Source: CAWBRT01 sp963791145
Lineage (GTDB): Bacteria > Acidobacteriota > Terriglobia > Terriglobales > Acidobacteriaceae
Assembly (NCBI GenBank): GCA_963791145.1
Contig: CAWBRT010000009.1
Location: forward strand, 316,955 to 380,954
Length of the DNA: 64,000 bases
Direction: 5' to 3'
In this document: piece after piece, positions 53,117-63,948 of the stretch
Numbering within the stretch: the first letter of the stretch is position 1
How the letters are laid out: every line of letters starts with the position of its first letter
Notes under the pieces: generated by a model
The model's input: only the letters and a program-made list of their open reading frames with translations
Databases searched by the model: none
What the model was told of the DNA's origin: nothing
Made by a program: the position numbers and the translations under genes

Positions 53117-54097
53117 ATGAATATGCCGGAGCAATTGCCAGAAGAGCGGAACGAAAACCTGTACCAGCCCGTTAGCAGCGATCTGGGGTTCGGCTCGGTG
53201 GTCTCAAACGAGCCCGGATTCCGGCTGCTGAATCGCGATGGATCGTTCAACGTGGTGAAGCCGCCCGCCGGGCGATTGCGCTCACTGACCAGCTATCACC
53301 GCATGATCACCATGTCGTGGCCGAAGTTTTTGGCTGTCATCGTGGCAGCTTATTTGGGCGTCAACCTGGTCTTCGCCCTTGTTTTTTACCTGCTCGGCCC
53401 AGAGGCGCTGGCCGGCAATGCTCATACACCCGAATTTCTGCGGGACTTCTTTTTCAGCATCGATTCCCTGGCCACCATCGGATACGGAAACATTGTGCCG
53501 GTGGGCACCGTGGCTAATGCGGTGGTCGCTCTGGAAGCGCTGGTCGGACTGCTCGGGGTCGCGATGGCCGCGGGACTTCTCTTTGCCCGCTTCTCGCGGC
53601 CCGTGGCGGACATCGCCTTTTCCAGCCACGCGCTGATCGCTCCTTACCGCGACATAACCGCCTTTGAGTTCCGCATCGTCAACGCGCGTGAGAACCAGTT
53701 GTTCGAGGTGCGCGCCCGGGTCACGTTCAGCCGCTTTGAGACCGTGAACGGCCGCCGGGTGCGGCTTTTCACGCCGCTCTCGCTGGAGCGCGAGGGGGTG
53801 ACGTTCCTGCCCCTGAACTGGACCGTGGTGCATCCCATCGACCGCCAAAGCCCGCTCTTCGGATGGACCGAGGAGCGGCTGCTAGCCTCCGAAGCCGAAT
53901 TTCCCATCCTGCTGACCGCCACCGACGAAACCTTCGCCCAGATCGTGCACAGCCGCTCTTCCTACGTGGCGAGCGAGGTGGTTTGGGGCGCCAGCTTCGT
54001 GCCCATGTACGTCAACGTAGGCGGCGCCATGGAACTGGACCCCTCCAAGCTGGATGACTTCAATCCGTTCCCATCGCGGGCTGCTGCCGATGATTGA
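53117..54097 (+). CDS. Inward-rectifier potassium channel (KirBac)
   Basis: 326 aa. An amphipathic N-terminal slide helix, two transmembrane helices (about residues 68-95 and 125-155) and the selectivity filter TIGYGN near residue 120 form the pore. A C-terminal immunoglobulin-like cytosolic domain follows (FEFRIVNARENQLFEVRARV, LNWTVVHPIDRQSPLFGWTE), as in KirBac channels. GGAGG precedes ATG 53117. It probably forms a tetramer gated by ligands or lipids. Monocistronic. Confidence 0.93.
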   Translation: MNMPEQLPEERNENLYQPVSSDLGFGSVVSNEPGFRLLNRDGSFNVVKPPAGRLRSLTSYHRMITMSWPKFLAVIVAAYLGVNLVFALVFYLLGPEALAGNAHTPEFLRDFFFSIDSLATIGYGNIVPVGTVANAVVALEALVGLLGVAMAAGLLFARFSRPVADIAFSSHALIAPYRDITAFEFRIVNARENQLFEVRARVTFSRFETVNGRRVRLFTPLSLEREGVTFLPLNWTVVHPIDRQSPLFGWTEERLLASEAEFPILLTATDETFAQIVHSRSSYVASEVVWGASFVPMYVNVGGAMELDPSKLDDFNPFPSRAAADD

Positions 54098-54175
54098 ACG
54101 AATCTTCGCGACGCGAGTTAGACTAGCAGCGAAGGTGGTTGCCTTGGGATAAGGCAGCTATATTCTGTTTTGCAG

Positions 54176-54290
54176 GGTCATCCTGAGCGAGCGGCCTGAG
54201 TGCTTCCAAGGCTCTGCTGGCCGCGACGCGAGGGATCTGCTTGTTTTCCAGGACAAAAAAGCAGATCCTTCGGCTCCGCCTCGGGATGAC
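54176..54290. repeat. GTCATCCTGAG palindromic element, full copy
   Basis: GGTCATCCTGAG at the left pairs with CTCGGGATGAC at the right; GGATCTGCTTGTTTTCC pairs with AAAAAGCAGATCC inside. The arms also carry GAGCGAGCGGCC and GGCTCCGCC. It sits between the KirBac and ppx genes. Confidence 0.8.
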
Positions 54291-54329
54291 AACGCGAACA
54301 AAATCGAAACTATCGGATACTCGGAATCA

Positions 54330-55850
54330 ATGCCTACCTTTGCCGCGGTCGATATCGGCGCCAACTCGGTTCGTCTCAAAATCGCCAAGCTTGTTAATTA
54401 CCGGCTCTCGGTTCTCCACCAGGACCGCGAAGTCACGCGCCTGGGCGAATCGGTCTTCCGCTCGGGAACGCTTGACCCGGCAGCTATTGCCCTCACCGTC
54501 AAGGTGCTGTCCCGCTTCTACAAGGCGGTGCAGACCTATGGCGCCCAGAGCGTGCGCGTGGTGGCGACCAGCGCCCTGCGCGATGCCAGCAACGCCTCGG
54601 CCTTCACCGCCTGGGTTCATGCCGCCACCGGCTGGCGCGTGGAAACCATTACCGGCCTGGAGGAGGGGCGGCTCATTCATCTGGGAGTGATCTCCAGCAT
54701 ACGGCTTCCCTTCGGGCGCATGCTGCTCATCGATCTTGGCGGCGGCAGTTGCGAGCTCACCCTCTCACTGCACGGGCAGATCGAAAGCATTCATAGCCTC
54801 CCGCTCGGAGCGGTCCGGCTGACGCGCGCCTTCCTGCAGCATGATCCGGCCAAGAAACGCGAGCTGCAGCAGTTGAAGGGCTTCATCGGGGAAGAGATCG
54901 GGCGGGTGGAGAACGAGCTGGTCGCCGCGCGCGTGCAGATGACAGTCGCTACCTCGGGCACGGCTTCGACGCTGGCCGCAGCATGGGCCGCCAAGTCGAA
55001 GAAGCGCACGTCGGTCGTCCCGCGCGAGGGTCTGGCGGATTTGACACGCCGGCTGGGCAAAATGGATGTTGAGGAGCGCCGGGCGCTAAAGGGAATCGGG
55101 CCGCGGCGCGCGGAGATCATCACCGCCGGAGCTACCGTCTATTCCGAGCTTCTCAACCGGCTGCACCTGCCCGAATTCCGCTATTCGCCGCTGGGACTGT
55201 GCGACGGCATTCTGGCGCAACTGGCTTCCGATTACGACGTCAGCCCAGGCATGCGCAAGCGCATCGAGTCCGAGCGTGAGAACACGCTGCTCAGAATGGG
55301 GCAGCAGTATCACGTCGACCTGAATTATGCGACCCGGGTGCGCCAGCACGCGGCCAAGCTGTTCGAGGAGCTGCGGGCGGTTCACCAATTGCCGGACGAA
55401 TATGCCGACTGGCTGGCCGCCGCCTCCATGCTGCAGGAGACAGGCTCGTTTATCAATCGCACCGGGCGCCGCCGGCACACCTTCTACGCCATCGCGCACT
55501 CAGAGATGTTCGGCTACACCGTCCGCCAGCGGCACATCATTGCCGCCATCACCCGCTACGTCGGCGCCTCGCGTCCCTTGCCGGAAAGCCGTCCCATGCG
55601 CCTGCTGCCTCCGGCGGCCCGGGCGCTGGTCCCTAAAGCCGTGGGTTTGTTGCGCCTGGCGAGGGCGCTGGAGCAGGGCAGGCGCGGCACGGTAACCGGC
55701 ATTCGCGTGCGGGTGGAGTCGCGCCGCGTGGTATTGCTGCTGACCGCCAAGAAGAAGCCGGGCCCCGACCTGGAGCTCTGGGCGCTGAACAACGAGAAGC
55801 CCTACTTCCGTGAACTCTTTGGCCGTGACCTCGCCGCCTTCGCCGACTGA
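54330..55850 (+). CDS. ppx: Ppx/GppA family exopolyphosphatase
   Basis: 506 aa. Sugar-kinase/Hsp70 fold: AAVDIGANSVRLKIA, VVATSALRDASN, the catalytic Glu in GLEEGRLIHLGV, and LLIDLGGGSCELTL. A C-terminal HD-like helical domain follows (about residues 310-480, HAAKLFEELRAVH; AIAHSEMFGY). Removes terminal phosphate from polyphosphate or from pppGpp; the two activities cannot be separated by sequence. Its 3' end overlaps the corrected end of sixA on the opposite strand by 49 nt. Confidence 0.92.
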   Translation: MPTFAAVDIGANSVRLKIAKLVNYRLSVLHQDREVTRLGESVFRSGTLDPAAIALTVKVLSRFYKAVQTYGAQSVRVVATSALRDASNASAFTAWVHAATGWRVETITGLEEGRLIHLGVISSIRLPFGRMLLIDLGGGSCELTLSLHGQIESIHSLPLGAVRLTRAFLQHDPAKKRELQQLKGFIGEEIGRVENELVAARVQMTVATSGTASTLAAAWAAKSKKRTSVVPREGLADLTRRLGKMDVEERRALKGIGPRRAEIITAGATVYSELLNRLHLPEFRYSPLGLCDGILAQLASDYDVSPGMRKRIESERENTLLRMGQQYHVDLNYATRVRQHAAKLFEELRAVHQLPDEYADWLAAASMLQETGSFINRTGRRRHTFYAIAHSEMFGYTVRQRHIIAAITRYVGASRPLPESRPMRLLPPAARALVPKAVGLLRLARALEQGRRGTVTGIRVRVESRRVVLLLTAKKKPGPDLELWALNNEKPYFRELFGRDLAAFAD

Positions 55851-56333
55851 GACGCGCGGGCGATTTTGGGAGTAACCATCCAGCTCAGCAGCGGCTGATT
55901 GCCTTCGATATTCCACGCGGGCGATGGCGCCCTTCTTCATATCGGTGGCCTTGGCCGATTTGCCGTTGGTCACCAGCAACGAAAGAAACTCGCTGAGCGA
56001 AGGATTGTGTCCCACCACCATCACGGCCTTCTTCTTGGCGTACTGCCGCAAGAGCTGGCGGAACTTCGGGAAGGAAGTCCCCGGGCCGAGCGCCGCATCG
56101 AGCACGATCTTGGAGTTGTGGCCGATCCCCTTAGCCACCAGGGCGGCGGTTTCCGTGGCCCGCTTCAACGGGCTGGAGATGATGACGTCAACTTTGACTT
56201 CCATCGCGGCCAGCAGACGCCCCACGTCGCGGCACTGCTCGATTCCGGTCTTGTCGAGCGTCCGCTTGTTGTCCAGCGCGGGATTGGCGCGACTCTGTCC
56301 GGCACTGGCGTGACGCAAGAAGTAAACAATCAT
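55802..56333 (-). CDS. sixA: Phosphohistidine phosphatase SixA (one frameshift)
   Basis: About 176 aa. The histidine-phosphatase motif FLRHASAG (catalytic His about residue 8) and VVGHNPSLSEFL (second His) are present, with SSPLKRATETA between. It removes phosphate from phosphohistidine in phosphorelay proteins. One extra C near 55912 breaks the frame after ARVEY; the corrected end EGNQPLLSWMVTPKIARASQ runs to TAG at 55802. Without correction the frame continues across ppx to 55500. Convergent overlap with ppx. Confidence 0.85.
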
Positions 56334-56380
56334 GCGATTACTTTACACGTGGCGCCGCACCGGTTGCCATCGTCTGGCGC

Positions 56381-58566
56381 TCAGTTCGCCTTCTCCGCCG
56401 GAGCTGTCGCCGGCGCCGCGGCCGCAGCCCTGACCAGCAGCGGGAAGACGCGGGAACGCGAACTGCCCTCCGGCATCGTCGATGACGTTCACCTGGCAGG
56501 TGTACCAGCCCGGCTGAAGCTGCGAGGCGGGAACCTCCAGGGAGAAGGCGGCGGCCCGCCGCTCGGGACGATTCAGATCCGCGGCCTCCACCACCGGCGT
56601 TTCGTAGACCTTCACCTTGCCGCGGAAGAACTGCAGGCTGGTCAGCACGTGTACCGAGTCCTTGGAGTCCCCCTTGGCTGCTTTCGCCGGATCGTACACC
56701 TCGTAGTAGAAGAGCATGGGCTGGTTGGGAGCGAAGACGTGCGCGATGTTGGGGATGAGCTCCGACCCTTCGTTCACCAGCGGGTTCTGCGACTTCTTCT
56801 GCGGCGAGGCGACCCTCTGGCTGGCCACCACCACCGAGCTCATCTTCAGCGGAGCTTTGCGCAGGTCGGGAACGGTGAAGTCGGTCTCGAACGATCCCAG
56901 CTTGCCGTTCTGGTTCTCCCGCACCACGAACTTCAGGTGATACCTGCCGGCGGGAAGCAGGAAGCCGCTGGCGTATTGCGCATTTTTGCGCCGCCCGACC
57001 GCCGCGTTTTCCATTACCAGTTTGACGTTCTGCTGGATGTTGCCCACCGGGAATTTCGTCTGCGCGTCGCGGATCATGCCGAGCACATCGAGCGAAGCCC
57101 GGTCGCCGCTGCCGGCGGGAATGGCCGATCCCGGAACCACGGTCGAAACCAGCACGAAATAGTTCTCCGATTCGGTGCGGAAGAACTGGGTCGAGAGATA
57201 CACCGGCAGATCGGTATTGGGCAGCTCGGAGTTCATCTCCTCCTGCATCTGCCGCTCGCGGTCGTCGCGGGTGAAGTGCCGGAAGTCGCGCGGGCCGTAG
57301 TAGCCGCGGCGGTGTTCCAGCCGCAGGTCAGGACGGCTCACTTTGACGGTGATCCGGCGGTAGTGTCCATCGGTGGCCGTGTTGGTGCTGCGGTAGCCGA
57401 GCACGTAGTAGCTTTCCGTATCGGCCTGCACCTTGGTGAAGGCCTTGCTGAAATCGTTGCTGTCCAGGAAAGCCTTGCCGCCGGTGTCGGAGGCAAGCGT
57501 TACCAGCGTCTCCTGCGTCTGGAAATTCGAGTCGTAGGCCGAAAGGATCGCCTGGCCGCTGTAGCCCGTCTTGCCTTTCAGGCTGGCCGACTGCGCGCTG
57601 CCGCCCGGCACGATCGCCTCCAGCCCGCGCGAATCCACCGGGTAAATGGAGACGTTGGCCTTCACCGCCACGTTGATGGCCGCGCGCAGCTGCGACTGGT
57701 TCTCATTGCCGGTATCGCGATCCATGCCGCTCAGAAGTACAGCACCGCTTTCTTCTGGTCGATTCCCGCCATCGACTTAGCCAGCGAAGCGATAGCCTGC
57801 AGCCGGCGGTCGGTATTGAAGATGTTGTACTCGGTGTCGTCCACCGTGTAGGCTTGTCCCTCGTCCGGCTGGCCCTCGGCCGTGCCGGTGGTACCCTCCT
57901 GCAGGCCTTGTCCCTCCACGCCCTGCATGCGGCGCAGCGCCCGCAGCAGCAGCTCATGGTCGGAGGTGAAATCCTGGTCCACCTGCATGGAGTTGCTAAG
58001 GCTCACCACCGCCACCAGGTCGGCCCCGCTCATCTGCTTGTTGACGAAGTTTTCGGCGCTGCGGGTGGCGCGGCTGAGCTGATCGGGCTCCATGTTGGTC
58101 AGGTCGAAGAACAGCACGATCAGCCGGCGGTCGCGCGCGCTGCCCGCTTGTGCCGCCGTTGCTCGCCCGGGCGCTTGGCTGCGCCTGCGGAGCGCCTTGG
58201 CCCTCCACCTGAGCCGGACCGCCCTGGGCGAAGTGCTCGACGTCTTCCACGTCGAAGGAGCGGATGCGCTGCGGCTTGCCGTCTTCCAGTACCGTGAAGT
58301 CGCTTTCCTTCAGGTCGCGGACGAGATTGCCGCGCTTGTCGCGCACGGTCACGCTGACCAGCACCAGGTCGGCATTGACCCTTATGCGGTACTCGCCGCC
58401 TGTGTCCTCTACCGGCCGTCCTCGCGTTCTGTGCTCCATTCTGCGCCGCCAGCGGAAATGAAGAGAGCACGAACGCGGCGATAACCAGCGCCGCGACACC
58501 TCTGTGTGCAGCGATTTGGCCGGAACCCCTGTGGCGAAACACGCGATTACCGAAACGACTGTGCAT
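56381..58566 (-). pseudogene. VWFA-related acidobacterial domain protein, frameshifted
   Basis: About 725 codons. ATG 58566 starts a signal peptide (AALVIAAFVLSSFPLAAQN). The core IRVNADLVLVSVTVRDKRGN and FTVLEDGKPQRIRSFDVEDV are the hallmarks of the acidobacterial VWFA-related family. Next come the metal-site-like segment LIVLFFDLTNM, FISSGMDRDTG-type region and a long C-terminal beta part to PLLVRAAAAAPATAPAEKAN (stop 56381). Frame changes lie near 58410, 58130, 57728 and 56425, most looking like single-base errors. Role unknown; secreted. Starts 11 nt after the TonB receptor, same operon. Confidence 0.85.
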
Positions 58567-58577
58567 GCGCTTACACC

Positions 58578-61500
58578 CTAGAACCGGAAGCGCGAAGAAA
58601 ACAGCAGCGTCCGCATCGTCCCCACCGAAATCACCTGGCCGAAGCTCGGCGAATTCAGATTCGTATCCACCCCCGTATAGTTGGGGTGATTGAAGACGTT
58701 GTTGGCCGTCATGCGAAACTCCAGCGAGCGGGTCTCGTGGAAGGGAATCGTCTTCGCCACGCTCATGTTGAACACAATAGTCCCCGGACCAATGATAATG
58801 TTGCGTCCCGCGTTGCCGTATTGGCCAGCGGCCGGCGCCTGGAATGCCCCTATGTTGAACCACTGCCCGATCCCCGGGCTTCCCACGGAGATCGGACCCA
58901 CGATGTTAGGGCGCAGGCTGCCGTTGCTGCCGCGCGCCACGTCGCTGATGCTGCCCCCCACGATAGGCGTGAGTGGTGTACCGGAGGCGATGGTGAAGGT
59001 GCCGCTCCAGGTCCAGTTGCCGAAGGTGCGGGCCATCGGACCAGCCGCCGAGAGCCAGCGCTTATTGGTTCCGAATGGCAGTTCGTAGAGGAAGTCGCCT
59101 GTGAACTTGTGCCGCTGATCGAAGCTGGAGAGCCCACGCTCGGCCGCCAGGTTGTTCGGGTCCTGCGCCACGACGACTGAAGTGCCGCCGATCGAGGAGG
59201 CATTGTCGATCGACTTGGAGAAGACGTAGGTGGCGCCCGCCGAAAGCCCACGCGACAGCCGCTTGCGCACCCGCAATGACGCCGCATGAAGGATTGAAGA
59301 GCCGCCCGAGGTCAGGTAATTGAACGCCCCGACGCCCGTCAGCAGCAGGCCAGTGGCCGTGCGGTTGGGTGCGGTCACGATATCCAGGTCGGTTCCCTTG
59401 CTGCCGTTGTAGCCGACGTTGACCACCAGCGAGCTGCCGAATTCGTGCTGCACGTTCAGGTTCCACATCTGCACGTAGGGGAGCCGTCAGGTTCGGGTTG
59501 ACGGCGTAGCTGTTGGTGATCCCGCTTGCGGCGTAGCCGAGAAGCCGTGATCTGCGAAGGTGAGCGATCCCGGATTGGTTGCAATCGGCGTCAGCGCCGT
59601 GGCGTAAGGCGGCTGATAGGCGAGCCCAGTGATCACCGTGGCGTATTCCGAGACGTTGTAGTTGATGCCGTATCCGCCGCGCACGACCGTGCTCGATTGC
59701 ACCTTCCAGGCAAAGCCCATGCGCGGCGCGAAGTTGTTGCGGTCGGGTTGATCACCAGCCGCGCGCCGGTGACTTGGACTCACGCACGACTGAGGTACTT
59801 CGGCCCTGCGGCGCACTGAGCGTTAAAGTTCGGCGCCACGATGAGGTTCGACATCTGGTTGTTCGCTTCCGTGTAGGGCGCGATGTACTCGTAGCGCAGC
59901 CCAACCTGCAGGGTGAAATTCGAGCGCAGCCGCCAGTCGTCCATCACGAACAAATCAAAGCTGTTGGTGCTGAAGAAATAAGGAGTGGTGCTGTATTGCA
60001 AGGCGGTCGATTGCGGCATCCCACGAGCAGAAAATCGTCTGAGGCGCATTGCCGGTGGCGAAGCCGGTGAAGGTGAACGAGCCGCGCGGGTTGGCGTTGC
60101 TGCGCAGCGTCGTCCACAAGCGGCGGAAGTCGCCGCCGAAGCGAACGTTGTGCTTGTTCTTGTTCCAGATCAGCATCTCGCTGAACTGCAGGGTGGAATC
60201 GTTGCGATAGACCGGGGCAATGTCCTCAAGCGGCGTATAGCCGGTCATGGAGAGATCTGGGCAGGCCCCAGTCCTGAGGATTGCCCGAGACGCCGGGGAT
60301 CCCCCCCAGTCCGCCTTGCGATATCGGCAACCCTTCAACATTGGTAATTCCCGCGTAAAGATTGGTCGTATCCACCCGCTGGCGGTTAAGATTCACGCGC
60401 AGGATGTTGTTCCAGTTTCCCTTTCCCTCCGCCCACCCCACACCGGTGTTGAAGGAGCTGGTATTGGAAACACCGGCTGTAGTGGGGAACGAACTCGCCA
60501 ACTGGTTGTCTGCGCGCTGCCAAGTGAAGTTGAAGTTGAGATTGTTGCGGGCGCGCCTGCCGCGGCCTCCGCCCGGGCCGCCGCCGAAGGGACCGGAACT
60601 CCCTCCGCCTAAGTTGTGCGTCATGCGCAGAAAATATTGTCGGTATTGTTGTCGAGAGAGGTCGCGTAGCGGTAAGTTAAGCGGTCCGGACTGGTTCGGC
60701 TGCGGAATGTAGTTGAGCGGCGCTTGCGAGTGGCCAGGTTTTGATTAGAACAGGAATCAGTGATTGAAACTGCTGGTTGGTTATTTGCTGTCCCGGCGTG
60801 CAGATCGCGGCTGGCGCGGTAGATGGACAATAGAGCTGACTTGGCCAAAGTTTCCGCTGCGCTCGTCCTGGGTCGGCACGTTCGAATACGCCACATACGG
60901 ATTGCTGGCGCGCGTGCCGGTATAGCCGCCGAAGAAGAACGTCTTGTCATCCTTCACCACGTGCGGAATGTGCAGCGGCCCGCCGATCAGTCCGCCGAAG
61001 CGGTTCGAGCTGCCTGGGGGAGCTGTTCCCGGACCGTTCAGCGAATACGGAGAGGCGTCAAACAGCGAGTTGCCGGATGAGTAGTAGAAAGTGCCGTGCG
61101 GCTTGTTGATGTCGAAGCCGCGGCCGCGCATCACGGATGGGCCGTCGCTGAAGCCCCCAAGAATTCCGCCCGGTCTGCCTCCTCCGCCGAAGCCGCTGCG
61201 CTGATCGCGCATATCTTGCATGCGCTCGCGGAGCTCTTCCGAAGTCCTGGCGCCGCCGAGGAATCCCGGCATGGTGCCCAGTTGGCCTCCGGCCGTCACC
61301 GATTGATTGGTAGCATCGGCGCTGCCGGCCAATCCGGACAGCGCGCCGAGCGAAGGCTGTTCACCGTTGCTATATGCGCTGCCGGCGGCGGAGAGCGCGG
61401 ATTCATCCACGGTCACGCTGAGCTGCTGCGTCCCGCGTCCGCTGCGCGCCATGGTACCGTTTCCCGGCAAGCCCGGTAAGCCGGAAGGTTGCTGCTCCGG

Positions 61501-61910
61501 CTTGGGCGCGCGCGAGAGCAGCACGATGGAAAAATTGGCCTGCTGGTTCGGCGTGCCGGCATTCAGCACCACCTCCTGCGTTGCCGGGGCGAACGAGGTC
61601 ATCTCCGCCCGTACGACGTAGCGGCCCCTCGCCGCTAGCTCCAGCGAATAGGAGCCATCCAGGCCGGTGGAGGTAATCGCCTTCTTCCCGGTGAGCGTGT
61701 TGGCCGCCGTCACCGTAACGCCCGGAATCGGCGTGTTTCCCGACTTGACTACGCCCGAGATGCGGAATGACTGTGCCGCTTCGCAGGTGCCGGGGTTTCG
61801 GTGGTCGCGGCCGGCTTCGCCTGAGTCTGCGCCTGAAGCGGCAGAAGCGCCACGCTGACCACGCCGACACAGATCAGCATGCGCCGGGAAGATGGAAACC
61901 ACAGCCGCAT
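58578..61910 (-). pseudogene. TonB-dependent receptor, Oar-like with carboxypeptidase regulatory-like domain, frameshifted
   Basis: About 1110 codons. The signal peptide (ATG 61910; MLICVGVVSVALLPLQAQ) is followed by a carboxypeptidase-regulatory-like beta domain (RISGVVKSGNTPIPGVTVTA), plug-like region, and an outer-membrane barrel ending in SSRFRF with a terminal Phe. Barrel pieces are TYRYATSLDNNTDNIF, HNVRFGGDFRRLWTT, LFVMDDWRLRSNFTLQVGLR, NNFAPRMGFAWK and NWTWSGTFTIASG. At least seven frame changes occur (about 61786, 60840, 60632, 60250, 60030, 59800, 59500). Oar-type receptors take up large substrates or act in surface assembly. The gap to the DUF5666-like gene upstream is one base. 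Confidence 0.85.
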
Positions 61911-61911
61911 C

Positions 61912-62610
61912 CTAGTTGCCCTCGTCATCGGAAGGGCTATTCGGCTGCTGGTTTCTGCGTGGTCCGGGCGGGTTCCCTCTGTTCTCGGTCGGAGGGCCGG
62001 GGCGCATGCCGGGCCTCATACCGAAGCCCATGCCAGGGCTGCCGAGGTTCAACACCTGCGGAATGAAGGTTCCCTTCTTCACCTCGCCGCGTCCGAAGAC
62101 CTGGTCGCCAACCTTGAAATCCGCCAGGGTAATGCTCTCGCGCCGCTGATTGCGGAAGGAAGTGTTTTCATCGACCTCGATAACCTGGGTCTCGCCGTCG
62201 GGCCGCAGGATGGTCAGCCGAGTCTCGTCCATCTTCTTGATCTCGCCCATGATGAAGCGTTTTCCCAGCATCTGCCGGAAAGCCGCCATGTCCGGCTGGC
62301 GCACCGCCCTGGCCATCCAAACGCCATCCTTCTGCTCGCCCATGACGAAGATGGTGTCGCCCACCTTGAGTTCAGAAGCCTTCATCGGCTGCTGGCCGCG
62401 GCGCAGTTCCGTGCCGGCGCTGATCTGCACCTTGGCGGCCTCTCCCTGGAAGCTCTTGAGCGTGATCGTCTGGCCATCGATCGCCGTAATGGTTCCGGCG
62501 ACCCCCGGCATTCGTTGCGGCTGGCCGGCTCCCGGACCCCTGCCCTGGGCGCTCAGAAGGGAAGCGCAGAAAGCGATCAACAGTGCGGAAAACAGCAGTC
62601 GGCGAAGCAT
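61912..62610 (-). CDS. Secreted DUF5666-like protein, operon leader
   Basis: 232 aa. ATG 62610 has GGAG 8 nt upstream; ATG 62616 is less well spaced. Signal peptide (LLFSALLIAFCASLLSAQG) then repeated small beta units around G-T-I-T-A-I-D-G-Q-T-I-T-L and KVGDTIFVMGEQKDG, KVGDQVFGRGEVKKG, a pattern typical of DUF5666 domains. The C-terminus is Pro/Gly/Arg-rich (about residues 195-232). Probably periplasmic. First gene of the operon with the receptor and the VWFA protein. Confidence 0.75.
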   Translation of the reverse strand: MLRRLLFSALLIAFCASLLSAQGRGPGAGQPQRMPGVAGTITAIDGQTITLKSFQGEAAKVQISAGTELRRGQQPMKASELKVGDTIFVMGEQKDGVWMARAVRQPDMAAFRQMLGKRFIMGEIKKMDETRLTILRPDGETQVIEVDENTSFRNQRRESITLADFKVGDQVFGRGEVKKGTFIPQVLNLGSPGMGFGMRPGMRPGPPTENRGNPPGPRRNQQPNSPSDDEGN

Positions 62611-62920
62611 CGACATTACTCCAACCCAGGGCAAAGGGAGAAAATCGGACGCCCGGAACGAGCCCTTGGGACCGACGCAGGCTAGGACGTCAGATCAGCC
62701 TTCCCCAATTGCTACCCAAAGCGGGGAATTCCCCAAGACCTGCTCGATAACCAGTGTCACGGACGGTATATATCTCTAACCCGCAGTGGGAGAGAGAGTT
62801 CTTGCATGTTAACCCAGAGCAGCACGTTATTCCTAGACGCGAAGGCGCGCCGGCATTACACAACTATTACGAAGCTGAGCTGGAATGAGCCGTATCTTAT
62901 GGCTAGCAGGATCTGGATAG
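62611..62920. other. Divergent promoter region
   Basis: No gene. It must hold the promoters of the minus-strand operon (62610 leftward) and of the desaturase gene (62921 rightward). The A/T patch GGTATATATCTC (about 62764-62775) is a candidate -10 region for the minus strand. I see no clear operator. Confidence 0.35.
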
Positions 62921-63899
62921 GTGAATCCGGATTCTCCGGGAGCGCCCGTGGAATTTGCCCATGATCATGACCAAGTAAACTGGGGAACCGCCATTGTCAT
63001 GGCCATTCTTCACCTCGGCGCCCTCGTCGCGCTCTTCAACTTTGCCTGGAAGCCCTTCTGGATGGCCGTCTTTCTTTGGTGGGTCTCCGGTTCGCTCGGC
63101 ATAGGCATGGGCTACCATAGGCTGCTGACGCATCGCGGCTACAAGTGCCCCCGCTGGATCGAATACTTTCTGGCCCTGTGCGGCACCCTCGCCCTGGAAG
63201 GCGGACCGATCTTCTGGGTGGGCGTGCATCGCATCCATCACCAGCTGACCGACCGCCCCGGCGATCCGCACTCGCCGCGCGACGGCAAGTGGTGGTCGCA
63301 CATGGGATGGGTGCTGATGGGCAGAAGCCTGCACCAGGACTCCAAAGAGCTGCTGCCCTATGTCCCCGATCTGCGCAAGGACCGCTTTTATCTTCTGCTG
63401 AGCCGGTGGCACTGGGTGCCTGCGGCGGTTGTGGGCGTCGCTGTTGTTTGTCTTCGGTGGTTGGAAGTATCTGCTATGGGCGGGCTTTCTGCGCACCGTG
63501 GCCGGGTTGCACTTTACCTGGATGGTGAACTCCGCCACTCATCTCTGGGGCTCGCAGCGTTTCGCCACCGGCGACGATTCGCGTAACAACTTACTGGTCG
63601 CACTGCTGAGTTTCGGCGAAGGCTGGCACAATAACCACCACGCCCATCCGAGTTCTGCCCGCCACGGACTGAAGTGGTGGGAGATCGACCTCAACTGGTA
63701 CGCCATCCAGATTCTGCGCCGCCTGGGGCTGGCAACGCAGATCAAATTGCCACGCCCCGATTCGCGCATACGGCTCGTCGCTGAAACGCCTGCGACAGTC
63801 ACGCCGGCGGTTGCAACCGCTGCCGCAGCGGGATTCCCCGGCGGCCCGGCCGAGCAGCCGCTGCAGATTCCTTCACAGGCCGCCGCCGGTTCGCGATAG
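62921..63899 (+). CDS. Fatty acid desaturase (acyl-CoA desaturase type), one frameshift
   Basis: About 325 aa. Three histidine boxes bind the di-iron centre: HRLLTHR (about residue 66), HRIHHQ (about 103) and WHNNHHAHP in the second part. Four or more membrane helices surround them. The frame changes near 63428: the first part ends WHWVPAAVV and the second resumes LWASLLFVFGGWKYLLWAGF. Such enzymes put a double bond into acyl-CoA or lipid chains at the membrane. The start is GTG 62921 (no ATG fits). The C-terminal tail after about residue 285 is Ala/Pro-rich. Confidence 0.9.
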
Positions 63900-63917
63900 A
63901 TAAAACCCTTGTTGGTG

Positions 63918-63948
63918 CCCCACTCAACGCGTCGTTCGTTGAGTGGGG
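63918..63948. terminator. CCCCACTCAACG hairpin after the desaturase
   Basis: CCCCACTCAACG pairs exactly with CGTTGAGTGGGG around CGTCGTT, directly after the desaturase stop. It is a near copy of the hairpin at 5293. It may act as terminator; a T-run is weak. Confidence 0.55.

Noticed and set aside
55899..57851. Long plus-strand frame (650 codons) opposite the sixA and VWFA genes
   Set aside because: It is antisense to well supported domains, has low-complexity His/Arg/Gly composition and no family resemblance; high GC makes such shadow frames common.
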